NCBI GenBank assembly: GCA_964400155.1
Contig: CAYNSQ010000006.1
Coordinates: 1-35,374 of the forward strand
DNA from: JAYTJL01 sp964400155
GTDB taxonomy: Bacteria; Patescibacteriota; Saccharimonadia; Saccharimonadales; UBA10212
Direction of reading: 5' to 3'
DNA length: 35,374 nt
Part shown: piece by piece, positions 21,221 to 29,186 of the stretch
How the letters are laid out: each line of letters begins with the position of its first letter
How positions within the stretch are numbered: the stretch's first letter is position 1
The notes under the pieces: model-generated
The model's input: the letters and a program-made list of their open reading frames with translations, nothing else
Told to the model about the DNA's origin: nothing
The model's database searches: none
Made by a program: the position numbers and the translations under genes

Positions 21221-21699
21221 AAAATTTTAAGAATATCAGACTGGTTGTAATTGTATTAGCAGTCTTAGCTGTATTGGTATTTGTAATATTGCAAAAGGAA
21301 TCCGCTCCGACAAGTGTAGGTAAATGTGGGCCATATAGAAACGATAAAACAGTAGTTATATCCAAACAGGCGCTCAAAGCCGAAGTAGTAACGACAAAAA
21401 AAGAACAGTCAACCGGACTTAGTAATCGTCCATGTATAGAGCAAGATCAGGTAATGATGTTTGTTTTTGAAAAGCCTGGTCAGTGGGCTATCTGGATGAA
21501 AGATATGAAATTTCCTATTGATGTCTTGTGGGCTGATGCAAATGGAAATATTGTTGGTGTAGAAAGAAATGTTCAGCCAAGCACCTACCCTGATAGTTTT
21601 ACAAATAAAGAAAAAAATGCAGTGTATGTAATTGAGATGAAGGCCAACCGTTCAAGTGAACTCGGTATTGGTCTTGGCACCAAAGTTCAAATCAAATAA
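21217..21699 (+). CDS. DUF192 family protein, anchored or secreted
   Basis: This 160-aa protein starts at TTG 21217, which overlaps the previous stop as TTGA. No better start lies upstream, and the TTG gives a natural signal-anchor (IRLVVIVLAVLAVLVFVIL, about 7-25). The rest matches DUF192 (COG1430): LKAEVVTTKKEQSTGLSNRP, then MMFVFEKPGQWAIWMKDMKF and PIDVLWADANGNIVGVERNV. The family function is unknown. The translation coupling ties it to the GATase, though it is found in many genomes without one. Confidence 0.85.
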   Translation: MKNFKNIRLVVIVLAVLAVLVFVILQKESAPTSVGKCGPYRNDKTVVISKQALKAEVVTTKKEQSTGLSNRPCIEQDQVMMFVFEKPGQWAIWMKDMKFPIDVLWADANGNIVGVERNVQPSTYPDSFTNKEKNAVYVIEMKANRSSELGIGLGTKVQIK

Positions 21700-21741
21700 A
21701 TGTAACCAGTAACCTGTCTGCAATAACCTTAATTCTTGTGC

Positions 21742-21747
21742 TAAAAT
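21742..21747 (+). promoter_or_regulatory. extended -10 promoter next to a start codon
   Basis: TG-n-TAAAAT (TAAAAT 21742-21747) lies 6 bases before the ATG at 21754. Transcription should start about at the ATG, so a leaderless mRNA is likely. Confidence 0.55.
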
Positions 21748-21753
21748 CCCTTT

Positions 21754-22230
21754 ATGACAGACGCAGTTCTTTTAGCTATGATTGTAAGCCCACTGCTCAT
21801 AACATTCCTACTTAAATCAGATGCCGCTTTAAGTTTTTTGGTGCTTTGCTTGGGTTTTGTTTTGAGTACATCGGTAATTGGAGACTTAAAGCATCTTCTT
21901 AGCCAAACTAACTTGTCTGTCACTGAAAGTACATTAGGGTTAATTCTTATATTAACTCCGTTCTTACTGACTATGTTAATCACTAGAAAATCAGCAGGCA
22001 AGGGATTCAAGTTTGCACTTCATCTAATTACAGCGGCGAGCGCAGGATGCTTGCTAGCGCTGTCATTGGGGCCAGTCATTAATACTTCCACACTGATCAA
22101 TCTATTCGATTCGCAAGTTTGGAGGCAATTAGACAACTTCCAGTCCATAATCATCGGAGTTGGTGCGATCACTTCGCTGATGTTGGTTTGGACAAAAGCA
22201 CTAAAGAAATCAAGCAAGAAAAAACACTAA
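21754..22230 (+). CDS. Polytopic membrane protein, unknown function
   Basis: This 158-aa protein has four or five hydrophobic helices (near 3-20, 24-42, 60-76, 87-107 and 128-146) and a basic C-terminal tail (KALKKSSKKKH). It has polar loops between helices and no recognisable motif, so the function is unknown. The TG-n-TAAAAT box 6 bases before the start suggests a leaderless transcript of its own. Its 3' end faces the tRNA-Lys gene's terminator on the opposite strand. Confidence 0.65.
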   Translation: MTDAVLLAMIVSPLLITFLLKSDAALSFLVLCLGFVLSTSVIGDLKHLLSQTNLSVTESTLGLILILTPFLLTMLITRKSAGKGFKFALHLITAASAGCLLALSLGPVINTSTLINLFDSQVWRQLDNFQSIIIGVGAITSLMLVWTKALKKSSKKKH

Positions 22231-22255
22231 AAAAACTAACCTGCTAGGTTAGTTT
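22228..22255 (-). terminator. terminator of the tRNA-Lys gene
   Basis: On the minus strand AAACTAACC-TAGCA-GGTTAGTTT is followed by further Ts (plus 22229-22233). It is 4 bases downstream of the tRNA CCA end. The plus strand lacks a T-run after the hairpin, so it works mainly for the tRNA. Confidence 0.85.
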
Positions 22256-22258
22256 ATG

Positions 22259-22334
22259 TGGAGGGCCCTGCGGGGCTCGAACCCGCGACACGAGGCTTAA
22301 AAGGCCTCTGCTCTACCAACTGAGCTAAGGGCCC
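22259..22334 (-). tRNA. tRNA-Lys (UUU)
   Basis: Read on the minus strand: acceptor GGGCCCT pairs fully with AGGGCCC, D-arm GCTC/GAGC, anticodon stem GAGGC/GCCTC with loop CTTTTAA (anticodon TTT), T-arm GCGGG/CCCGC with loop TTCGAGC. CCA is encoded (plus 22259-22261). The discriminator base is T (plus 22262), whereas tRNA-Lys usually has A. The 5' side is bordered by a CCCGCA-aa-TGCGGG hairpin (22340-22353). It stands alone, antisense to its neighbours. Confidence 0.95.
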
Positions 22335-22533
22335 CCAAACCCGCAAATGCGGGCAATTTACATTTTACAATTATCAGTTCACATTTAACTAACAATTGTT
22401 CATAAACCAGCGTAGATATATGTTAAATGGTTTATGTAAAACGTTAAATCTAGTTGCATATTATCTGTTAAATTGCAACAAAAGTCAATCACAAGCAATT
22501 AAGTTTTGGGAAAAATCATGGCATCATTGGCAT

Positions 22534-23970
22534 ATGAAAGTACGACAAACAACACTTATATGTGTGTTTTGTGGGGCTGTACTTGGTGGCATCGGCTTGG
22601 CTAAGTTTGTTGTGCTACAGCCGGGGTGGTGGCTGGTTGGCTTAATTCCAGTTGTTTTTTTGATAAGGAAAAAGAATGTGGCATCACTTTTTGCCGTAGT
22701 TATCCTTGGTTTGGGCATAGGAATGCTTCGTGGCGGGTATATGGCCCAAGACGTAGCTACACTCAAGAATTATTCCAAGCAAAAAGTAACGATACTCGCT
22801 ACTGCTCAGACTGACTCAATTTATGGTAAGAAATCACAAATAACTTTTGATGCCGGCAAAGTTAAGCTACTGTTGCCTCAGCAAGAAGACCTGGTTGGTA
22901 AATTTAGTATAAGTGGTTTTGGTGAGCCAATGGTTTACAGAGGTGATAAAGTCGAGGTCAGCGGTAAATTGTATCTTACTCGTGGTAGTAAACAGGCCGG
23001 AATATCTTATGCCAAAATTCGTGTGGTTGAGCAAGGCAATGATGTGTTTGCCAAAATTCGCCGTAATTTTGCCGCCGGACTTCAAAGCGCCGTACCAGAA
23101 CCTGAAGCTTCTTTGGGTCTTGGCTTATTGATAGGACAGAGAAGTACGCTACCACCGGACGTGTTACTTGCCATGACTACAGTCGGACTTGTTCATATAG
23201 TTGCAGTATCAGGCTATAACGTAACGATATTGGCTCGTGGCGTCCAAAGACTTCGCTTCTTTCGTTCTAAATATCAAAAACTAGTTGTAGCACTGTCACT
23301 AGTGACTGTTTTTATTATAATTACCGGGTTCAGCGCTTCGGTAGTTAGGGCTGCTTTGGTGTCTTACCTGAGTCTGCTAGCTTGGTATTACGGTAGGAAG
23401 TTCAAACCGTTACTACTTATATTGCTGGTAGCAGCTGTTACGGCACTTTTTAATCCAATTTATCTATGGAGCGATATAGGCTGGTACTTATCTTTCCTGG
23501 CGTTTTTTGGTGTTCTGGTGATGGCACCACTGCTTGGTCGCAAGCTGCTTGGATATGGATATGATAAAAAATCACTAAGTATGTTGGTGTTAGAATCTTT
23601 TTCGGCACAGTTACTAACTTTGCCGCTGATAATGTTAATTTTTGGCAGAGTTTCGGTTGTTTCTTTGCCCGCTAATCTGTTAGTCGTACCAATTATCCCT
23701 TTTGCTATGTTGTTTAGTGCGATTGCCGGGATAGCTGGAATGTGGGTGCCGGCAGTTGCCGGTTGGTTTGCTTGGCCAGCTAACTTTTTACTCACATATA
23801 TTCTAGACGTTACAAAATTAGCAGCTATGGCGCCGTATGCAAATGTTGGTAGGTCATTAAACACCGCAATGGCTTTGATTTTTTATGGACTTATCCTACT
23901 GTGCGTGGCGGCACTTTATAGGCATTACCATCATTCGCGCGTGTCAGATGAGTCTACATTAACTCCTTAG
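22534..23970 (+). CDS. comEC: ComEC/Rec2 family competence protein
   Basis: ComEC forms the inner-membrane channel for DNA uptake in natural transformation. The competence domain is evident: GLGLLIGQRSTLPPDVLLAM, HIVAVSGYNVTILARGV, FSASVVRAALVSYLSLL and PIYLWSDIGWYLSF with about eight helices. The N-terminal OB-like part is VTILATAQTDSIYGKKSQITF, and the C-terminal beta-lactamase-like domain is absent; with a length of 478 aa from this start, it is the short form. An in-frame frame extends upstream to a TTG at 22396 (524 aa) but those 46 residues have no family look, so I chose the ATG at 22534. No ribosome binding site supports either. It fits DNA scavenging by reduced-genome CPR cells. Confidence 0.88.
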   Translation: MKVRQTTLICVFCGAVLGGIGLAKFVVLQPGWWLVGLIPVVFLIRKKNVASLFAVVILGLGIGMLRGGYMAQDVATLKNYSKQKVTILATAQTDSIYGKKSQITFDAGKVKLLLPQQEDLVGKFSISGFGEPMVYRGDKVEVSGKLYLTRGSKQAGISYAKIRVVEQGNDVFAKIRRNFAAGLQSAVPEPEASLGLGLLIGQRSTLPPDVLLAMTTVGLVHIVAVSGYNVTILARGVQRLRFFRSKYQKLVVALSLVTVFIIITGFSASVVRAALVSYLSLLAWYYGRKFKPLLLILLVAAVTALFNPIYLWSDIGWYLSFLAFFGVLVMAPLLGRKLLGYGYDKKSLSMLVLESFSAQLLTLPLIMLIFGRVSVVSLPANLLVVPIIPFAMLFSAIAGIAGMWVPAVAGWFAWPANFLLTYILDVTKLAAMAPYANVGRSLNTAMALIFYGLILLCVAALYRHYHHSRVSDESTLTP

Positions 23971-23991
23971 AATATGTTAAAGTATAGATAA

Positions 23992-24717
23992 ATGAGCGGA
24001 CACAGCAAATGGTCAACTATCAAGCGCCAAAAAGGCGCTAACGACGCCAAACGTGGTGCCGTATTTACCAAATTAGGCAACATGATTGCCATTGCTGCTC
24101 GTGGAGGGACCGACCCTTCTACCAATTCTTCGCTAGCTATGGCCATAGAGAAAGCCAAGGCTGCCAATATGCCTATGGCTAACATAGAACGCTCTATAGC
24201 TCGAGTATCAGACAAAAACGCTGCTCAGTTGGAAGAAGTTATGTATGAAGGTTACGGACCAGGTGGTGTGGCTGTGTTGGTAGAATGTGCCACTGATAAC
24301 AAAAACCGTACTTACCCGGAAGTGCGTCTGGCCTTTTCTAAGAACGGTGGCAATATGGCAGAACAGGGCAGTGTTGCCTTCAACTTTACTCGCAAAGGAG
24401 TAATAAGGGTCAAGGCCAGCGGTGAAGATGCGCTTTTAACCGTATTGGATGCCGGAGCAGAGGACGCTGTGGAAGAAGAGGGCGAATTGGTGGTTTATAC
24501 AGTTGCAACCGATCTTGCTAAAGTCCGAGAATCCATTAAGGAAGCAGGGCTTGAAGTTTCAGAAGCAGAACTAGCCTTTGTGCCAAACAACACTCTAGAA
24601 ATTTCCGACAGAGAAACCGCCAGAAAAACAATCAATCTTATGAACGCCCTTGAAGACTTAGATGACGTCTCAAACACTTACACCAACTTCGACATTGCTG
24701 ACGGCATAGAGGTGTAA
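23992..24717 (+). CDS. yebC: YebC/PmpR family protein
   Basis: A 241-aa YebC-like protein (also called TACO1 family). Family members bind DNA or ribosomes; some help translation of proline-rich stretches. The start MSGHSKWSTIKRQKGANDAKRG and GGTDPSTNSSLAMAIEKAKAANMPM (in adjoining parts), YEGYGPGGVAVLVE and the end of the NRTYPEVRLAFSKNGG domain are diagnostic. Length is typical. The stop overlaps the next ATG as TAATG, and the whole chain yebC-S51-ruvC shares overlapping codons, which links it with Holliday junction genes. This yebC-ruvC order is a common one in bacteria. Confidence 0.95.
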   Translation: MSGHSKWSTIKRQKGANDAKRGAVFTKLGNMIAIAARGGTDPSTNSSLAMAIEKAKAANMPMANIERSIARVSDKNAAQLEEVMYEGYGPGGVAVLVECATDNKNRTYPEVRLAFSKNGGNMAEQGSVAFNFTRKGVIRVKASGEDALLTVLDAGAEDAVEEEGELVVYTVATDLAKVRESIKEAGLEVSEAELAFVPNNTLEISDRETARKTINLMNALEDLDDVSNTYTNFDIADGIEV

Positions 24718-25361
24718 TGCGACTCTTTTTGTCATCTCAAGACTTTGGAAAACATCCAGATGTTCTTTTTAAAATGGTTGGCAAAAATAAGAGAGTTGGT
24801 TTTATTCCCAATGCTCAAGATGATCAACCCGAGTATAGAGATCAGACTATCGTCAGTAAATTGGACGAATGCAGTGCTATAGGGCTAGAACCAGAATTAT
24901 TGGACTTAAGAAAATACTTTGGTAAACCCGGTGAGTTAAAGGAAAAACTAACAGAGTATGGGTTAGTCTGGGCAAGAGGTGGAAACACCTTCATCCTCAG
25001 ACGTGCCATGGCTGCAAGTGGCTTTGATGTAATCATCAAACAGATGCTTGGAGAGGATCGAATTGTTTATGGTGGTTCAAGTGCTGGTTCTTGTGTTGCC
25101 GCAGAGAGTCTTGAAGGGATAGACCGTGGCGACCGACCTAGTCCAGAGGATGTGCCGACAGAATATCCAAATAAAGAAGCAATTTGGCAAGGTTTAGGAT
25201 TAGTGCCTTTTATGGTAGTTCCGCATTGTGACTCCGACTGGTTCGCTGAAAAGGCTAAAAAGACCATAGAGTATTTAGAAAAAAACGGATTGCCATACAG
25301 AGCTTTGAACGATGGACAAGTGATTGTAATTGATGGCGATAAAGAAGAGTTTTTGAAGTGA
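24717..25361 (+). CDS. peptidase S51 family protein (peptidase E-like)
   Basis: A 214-aa protein of the S51 family, which includes aspartyl dipeptidase PepE. The nucleophile is in YGGSSAGSCV (S122), and RGGNTFILRRAM (87-98) is the family's G-G-N-T-F motif. H170 in VVPHCDSDW is the likely base. It overlaps yebC by one base (TAATG) and ruvC by four (GTGA), so the three are cotranslated. Inserting a peptidase between yebC and ruvC is not the usual arrangement. The substrate is unknown; cyanophycinase, a relative in the same clan, is an alternative. Confidence 0.85.
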   Translation: MRLFLSSQDFGKHPDVLFKMVGKNKRVGFIPNAQDDQPEYRDQTIVSKLDECSAIGLEPELLDLRKYFGKPGELKEKLTEYGLVWARGGNTFILRRAMAASGFDVIIKQMLGEDRIVYGGSSAGSCVAAESLEGIDRGDRPSPEDVPTEYPNKEAIWQGLGLVPFMVVPHCDSDWFAEKAKKTIEYLEKNGLPYRALNDGQVIVIDGDKEEFLK

Positions 25362-25858
25362 GGATATTGGGGATTGATCCGGGTACGGGGATACTGGGGT
25401 TTGGTGTTATAGAAGCCGACCCTGGCGGCAAGGCCAAATTAGTAGACGGTGGGGTAATCCGTACAGATGTGCATCAGCCACTGGATGAACGCCTAATTGA
25501 AATTTACCGGCATATTTCTAGTGAAATTGCTAAGACCAAGCCGACTGTCATGGCTATAGAAAAGCTGTTTTTTGCCCAAAACGTCACTACGGCCATGAGC
25601 GTTAGTCATGCCCGTGGGGTAGTCATGCTGGCAGGTAAGCTGGCAGGCCTGGATATTGCCGAATATACACCTTTACAGATAAAACAGGCTCTAACAGGTT
25701 ACGGCAGGGCTGATAAGAAACAAATTCAAGAAATGGTCCGGGTTATTCTAACGCTAAAAGAAGTACCAAAACCAGATGATTGTGCAGACGCCTTAGCTTG
25801 TGCCATAACCCACGCCATGACTAGTACGAGCTTCGCATCGCAGCGACCAACTTCCTAG
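25358..25858 (+). CDS. ruvC: Holliday junction resolvase RuvC
   Basis: RuvC cuts Holliday junctions. The four acidic residues are present: D7 (LGIDPGTG), E68 (MAIEKLFF), D141 and D144 in PKPDDCADALACAITH. The start is GTG 25358 in GTGA, overlapping the S51 stop. 166 aa is the usual length, but the last ten residues (TSFASQRPTS) come from a 167-bp inverted-repeat element that begins at 25826 and supplies the stop. The natural end was probably near AMTS. It is separated from ruvA by that element. Confidence 0.95.
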   Translation: MRILGIDPGTGILGFGVIEADPGGKAKLVDGGVIRTDVHQPLDERLIEIYRHISSEIAKTKPTVMAIEKLFFAQNVTTAMSVSHARGVVMLAGKLAGLDIAEYTPLQIKQALTGYGRADKKQIQEMVRVILTLKEVPKPDDCADALACAITHAMTSTSFASQRPTS

Positions 25859-25992
25859 CAAAGCTAGTAACTTTGCCGATGCTTTTGGCGCGCTACTTTG
25901 TCAGGAAATCCGTTGCTCGCTCTCTGTATTCTAAATACAGCTCACTCCGCTACTCATTCCTTCCTTGTATCGCACTCAAATGCGAAGCTCGT
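25826..25992. repeat. 167-bp element with 13-bp terminal inverted repeats between ruvC and ruvA
   Basis: ACGAGCTTCGCAT (25826-25838) is matched by its exact reverse complement ATGCGAAGCTCGT (25980-25992). Inside are GCATCG/CGATGC (25835-25840, 25877-25882), GCAAAG/CTTTGC (25858-25863, 25871-25876) and CTGTATT/AATACAG (25924-25930, 25934-25940), so the DNA can fold into a branched set of hairpins. It holds no ORF of its own but covers the last ten ruvC codons. It could be a MITE-like non-autonomous element or a structured RNA. No copy is seen elsewhere in the window. Confidence 0.6.
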
Positions 25993-26014
25993 CAAACCAT
26001 GAGATAATTGATAA

Positions 26015-26590
26015 ATGATAGCGACGCTAGAGGGAAAAGTTGTAGAGAAGATTGGCGATACTGTTGTCTTACAATGCGGTGGTGTTGGTTATGGACTCCT
26101 GGTAACTTTTGAAGATTTTGGAGCGTTAGAAACTGGTCAAGATGCAAAGCTGTATGTTTATGAAAATATTCGTGAGGCGGCATATGACTTATATGGCTTT
26201 AGGGCGCTAGATACTAAAAAACTTTTTGAACAGCTTCTAAGTGTAAAAGGTATAGGGCCAAAAATGGCTTTAGCAATTCTAAGCGTTGCTTCTCTTTCTC
26301 ATGTGCGTCAGGCAATTGCAGCTGGAGACATTAAATTTATATCTCAGGCCAGCGGAGTTGGCAAAAAGGCTGCCGAACGTGTAGTAGTAGAGTTGAAAGA
26401 CAAAGTAGGCCTGGCATCTAGCGAAGACGCTACAGGATTTCTCAGTGTCCCAGTTGGCAATCCAAATGATGAAGCCTTGCAGGCTTTAGTGGCATTGGGC
26501 TTCTCAGTCCAAGACGCCGCCAAAGCTCTAGAAAAAGTCCCCGCAGATCTTTCCGCCGAAGACCGTATAAAACAAGCCTTAAAGAACTAA
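26015..26590 (+). CDS. ruvA: Holliday junction branch migration subunit RuvA
   Basis: RuvA binds the four-way junction and loads RuvB. This 191-aa protein shows the OB-fold N-terminus MIATLEGKVVEKIGDTVVLQCGGVGY in adjoining parts, then two helix-hairpin-helix motifs (LLSVKGIGPKMALAIL near 70-85 and ASGVGKKAAERVVVELKDK near 108-126), and the C-terminal RuvB-binding domain (PNDEALQALVALGF to the end). Length is normal. GATAAT (26001-26006) lies 8 bases before the ATG with no ribosome binding site. ruvB is not in the window. Confidence 0.97.
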   Translation: MIATLEGKVVEKIGDTVVLQCGGVGYGLLVTFEDFGALETGQDAKLYVYENIREAAYDLYGFRALDTKKLFEQLLSVKGIGPKMALAILSVASLSHVRQAIAAGDIKFISQASGVGKKAAERVVVELKDKVGLASSEDATGFLSVPVGNPNDEALQALVALGFSVQDAAKALEKVPADLSAEDRIKQALKN

Positions 26591-26620
26591 GCAACCCTTG
26601 TAAGATTAGCATAACTATGT

Positions 26621-26626
26621 TAAAAT
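26621..26626 (+). promoter_or_regulatory. extended -10 next to the start of the 183-aa gene
   Basis: TG-n-TAAAAT with TAAAAT at 26621-26626, 6 bases before the ATG at 26633. The start site would coincide with the ATG. Confidence 0.5.
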
Positions 26627-26632
26627 ATTATT

Positions 26633-27184
26633 ATGATATCAAGAAATAATTTGGCACCTCAGTCAGAACAACTATTTAACCCCTCAAGCTTTGATGACAA
26701 AACAGAAATCCAGTTGATAGATGGTCACGAAGTACCAACTACATATGGCCCAGAGGGTAGTTGTGTTGATACCGTTGAGCGTGCTCAATATCTTGTTAAT
26801 GCCCTTAATGCGATAAGTCAGAGGAATATTCGTAATGGGATATCACTTGCCGCATATACAGAACAGCATGGTGATCCTATTTGGCGGAGATATAGGCAAG
26901 CAACATATGATGTATTAGACGGGGCTAGTAGAAACAGAGAAGCCTATCATCAGGAATTACGTGTAAACTTTTGGCGAGCAACAGGATACGCTGCCATGAG
27001 AGAAATGCAAGATCTAAAAAAGATAATGCCACCGCAACAAATAAACCCACGTGCACAAAAAATGTGGGAAGACTTTAACCATGCTTATGGTAACCCACAA
27101 AAGGTTAAAGAGAGAAATAAATACAAGAAGGCACTCCAAGTGCAGGTAGATTCTGGTTTAGATGAACAGCTAAGACTAGTCTAG
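26633..27184 (+). CDS. unknown 183-aa soluble protein
   Basis: This protein is not recognised. It is rich in Arg, Gln and Asn, and mainly helical: a short polar N-terminal part (EIQLIDGHEVPTTYGPEGSC), then SVDTVERAQYLVNALNAISQR-like helices, an aromatic patch WRRYRQATYDVLDG and FWRATGYAAMREMQDLKKIM, and a basic C-terminus NPQKVKERNKYKKAL. No membrane segment or signal. It may be part of a group of lineage-specific soluble proteins. It has its own extended -10 just before the start. The next gene begins 15 bases on with a separate -10. Confidence 0.6.
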   Translation: MISRNNLAPQSEQLFNPSSFDDKTEIQLIDGHEVPTTYGPEGSCVDTVERAQYLVNALNAISQRNIRNGISLAAYTEQHGDPIWRRYRQATYDVLDGASRNREAYHQELRVNFWRATGYAAMREMQDLKKIMPPQQINPRAQKMWEDFNHAYGNPQKVKERNKYKKALQVQVDSGLDEQLRLV

Positions 27185-27187
27185 TAG

Positions 27188-27193
27188 TATAAT
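27188..27193 (+). promoter_or_regulatory. -10 box next to the start of the 81-aa gene
   Basis: A perfect TATAAT, 6 bases before the ATG at 27200. No ribosome binding site. A leaderless start is expected. Confidence 0.55.
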
Positions 27194-27199
27194 TTAGCT

Positions 27200-27445
27200 A
27201 TGAATGAATCGACTCCGCCAATTCACCCAACGGATGATCACCCAGAAAAGCCAGCTACCAGCCGAGGTCTTGATACTGCAGACTCAGACAAAAGAGTTGA
27301 AGAGGCAAGAAGGATGGAAGCTGAAACAGCGGCTATACCTGAATTAACTCCAGATGAGCTTGAAGTCGCACGTGAACAAGCAAGAAAATTGCGTGACCGA
27401 TATAGCAACAATCCTCCGGATAGTGACGGCCCAAAAGCTGCCTAA
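27200..27445 (+). CDS. unknown 81-aa acidic protein
   Basis: This 81-aa protein is unrecognised. The N-terminal half is disordered-looking (Pro, Thr, Asp rich), and residues 30-68 look like one long helix (SDKRVEEARRMEAETAAIPE and LTPDELEVAREQARKLRDRY), which could mediate coiled-coil contact. It ends in a Pro/Asp-rich tail. It has no membrane segment. It has its own TATAAT just before the start, and converges on the surface-protein gene 15 bases away. Confidence 0.55.
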   Translation: MNESTPPIHPTDDHPEKPATSRGLDTADSDKRVEEARRMEAETAAIPELTPDELEVAREQARKLRDRYSNNPPDSDGPKAA

Positions 27446-27460
27446 ACAGTACAATACATC

Positions 27461-29068
27461 TTACTGCCAGGTTCTGGTATTAGAATTCCACCTTTGACAA
27501 GTAACATTAGAATAGGTTAGATTTGCCAAACCAATGCATGGGTCTGAAGCACTATACCCCGCACAGTTTGGATCACTCCCGTCTGTTCTACCGGATCGAA
27601 ACTTAACGTCAATTACTCTAGAACCGCTACCACCTGCTTGAGTAGCGTTAATGCCATGGTTACAGCCAATATATTCGCCACCCAAGATATCAACCTTGGT
27701 GCTATCACTCCAAAACATTGCACCACCTGCTGTCTGACAAGTTGATGTGCCAGCTGCGTAATCACCAGTAGTTCCGTTAACAATAGCCATATTAGCAACT
27801 GAGTTACTTTGGAACTGCCAAGTGTCGGGATGAGCACCTGCGCCTGGCATACCACACTCAAACTTACCTGTTACCTGAATATCTCGTGGTCCGGGGTCTT
27901 GTCTGAATTTTGAGGAATCATCCTGTGGACCAATACCGCCGGATTTACCATTTGCGTTAACAGCTATTATCAAATCTATAGTGTCATTGTTGCCATCGCC
28001 TACACATCCATTGTCTAAAGTGATGGCATTACCACTCCAGGATACAGTTGAATTAGAAATCACTCGTAGAGGAAGTCCGTTAGTGGCATAGCTAGACAAA
28101 GCTCTGCTACAAGCCCAACCCTGATTAGTAACAGTAATTGTTGTTCCTACCCTACAATTTGTTCCAGCTAATGCCCAACTAGTACGATTAGAAACCAAGC
28201 AATTTACCGATCCACCACTTGAAGGTGGAGGTGTTGGTGTTGGATTTGGCGCTGGAGGAGGTGTTGGTTGTGAATTTACAGCAACTACAGCGCTTGCATT
28301 TGCCGTACCACCTTCGCCACTACAAGTTAGTGTGTATGTGCTGGTGGTATTTAACGCACCAGTAGATGCTGTCCCAGATGTTGCTCTTGTGCCACTCCAA
28401 GCACCAGAGGCAGTACACGAAGAAGCAAAAGTGCTACTCCAGGTTAAATTAGTGCTTGAACCCGCGTCTACTGTGTTTGGTGATGCACTTAAAGTAACTG
28501 AAGGGGCTGGAGGTCTGGTTGGTACAGTAGCTTCGCCGTAAAACGTTGCGTTGTCTACTGTTAAGGTTTTGACACAAGAGCCAACTCGGCCAAGATTTAC
28601 TCCGTCAATTCTTAAACTGTGAGTCCCTTTAGCGATTGTTGTATCAAAGCTAATTGACCTCCAACTATTACTTGGTACGTTTGACGTAGTTTTAACAATT
28701 GTATTATCTACCCTAACTCTTACTTTGGCAGGGTCTTGGCTACATGACGAACCTCTTACTCTGATGTCCATAGAATCCACATTATTTAGCACTGTAAAAC
28801 TGCCAGTAATACTACTGGGAGTATTGAGGATTACAGCTTGCCCTAATGAAGCATTGGCATCTTGTACTACTTTTGCCGATGTTGGTCTGACCATGCTTTC
28901 ACCTTCTACTCTTGTAAGTACTGAAGGGGCTGCAAATGTTCGTACCAATAAAAAGGCTCCTATTACAGCAAAGACACTGGCAAACAATATAACGTATTTC
29001 TTGGAAAAGTCGGTTTTTTTAAATGATAAACTTGGTTTTTTTGTTTTTTCTGGTTTTGATTCTTTCAT
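27461..29068 (-). CDS. anchored surface protein with CBM-like, Ig-like and beta-helix domains
   Basis: I use the ATG at 29068 (MKESKPEKTKK), 23 codons inside a longer frame, because a basic N-terminus and membrane segment (about 25-44, VILFASVFAVIGAFLLV) follow directly; this gives 535 aa. Next come a galactose-binding-like jelly-roll region (about 50-170; the VRVRVDNTIV and FDTTIAKGTHSLRIDG strands fit CBM-type modules), an Ig/PKD-like repeat (SVTLSASPNTVDAGSSTNLT), a Pro-rich linker (PTPPPAPNPTPTPPP) and a Gly/Ser/Asn-rich domain that looks like a parallel beta-helix or pectin-lyase-like fold (DNGCVGDGNNDT, GGEYIGCNHGINAT). The role is probably binding or cleaving host or matrix glycans, which is inference. 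A -35 TTGTAC with a TATTTT 17 bases on precedes it. Confidence 0.75.
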   Translation of the reverse strand: MKESKPEKTKKPSLSFKKTDFSKKYVILFASVFAVIGAFLLVRTFAAPSVLTRVEGESMVRPTSAKVVQDANASLGQAVILNTPSSITGSFTVLNNVDSMDIRVRGSSCSQDPAKVRVRVDNTIVKTTSNVPSNSWRSISFDTTIAKGTHSLRIDGVNLGRVGSCVKTLTVDNATFYGEATVPTRPPAPSVTLSASPNTVDAGSSTNLTWSSTFASSCTASGAWSGTRATSGTASTGALNTTSTYTLTCSGEGGTANASAVVAVNSQPTPPPAPNPTPTPPPSSGGSVNCLVSNRTSWALAGTNCRVGTTITVTNQGWACSRALSSYATNGLPLRVISNSTVSWSGNAITLDNGCVGDGNNDTIDLIIAVNANGKSGGIGPQDDSSKFRQDPGPRDIQVTGKFECGMPGAGAHPDTWQFQSNSVANMAIVNGTTGDYAAGTSTCQTAGGAMFWSDSTKVDILGGEYIGCNHGINATQAGGSGSRVIDVKFRSGRTDGSDPNCAGYSASDPCIGLANLTYSNVTCQRWNSNTRTWQ

Positions 29069-29186
29069 AAAGTTCTTTTTATTTATTTGTTTTAAGGAGT
29101 GTTGCTTAAAAATAACATAGTACTTATGTCTGTACAAGCTTTTTTACGGTGGCAGCATCAACTACTAACCTGTAGTATTTAGTTAA

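Noticed and set aside
22340..22353. CCCGCA-aa-TGCGGG hairpin as a terminator for a plus-strand gene
   Set aside because: It has no T-run on the plus strand and lies just 5' of the tRNA on the minus strand, so it is more likely a leader hairpin or chance.
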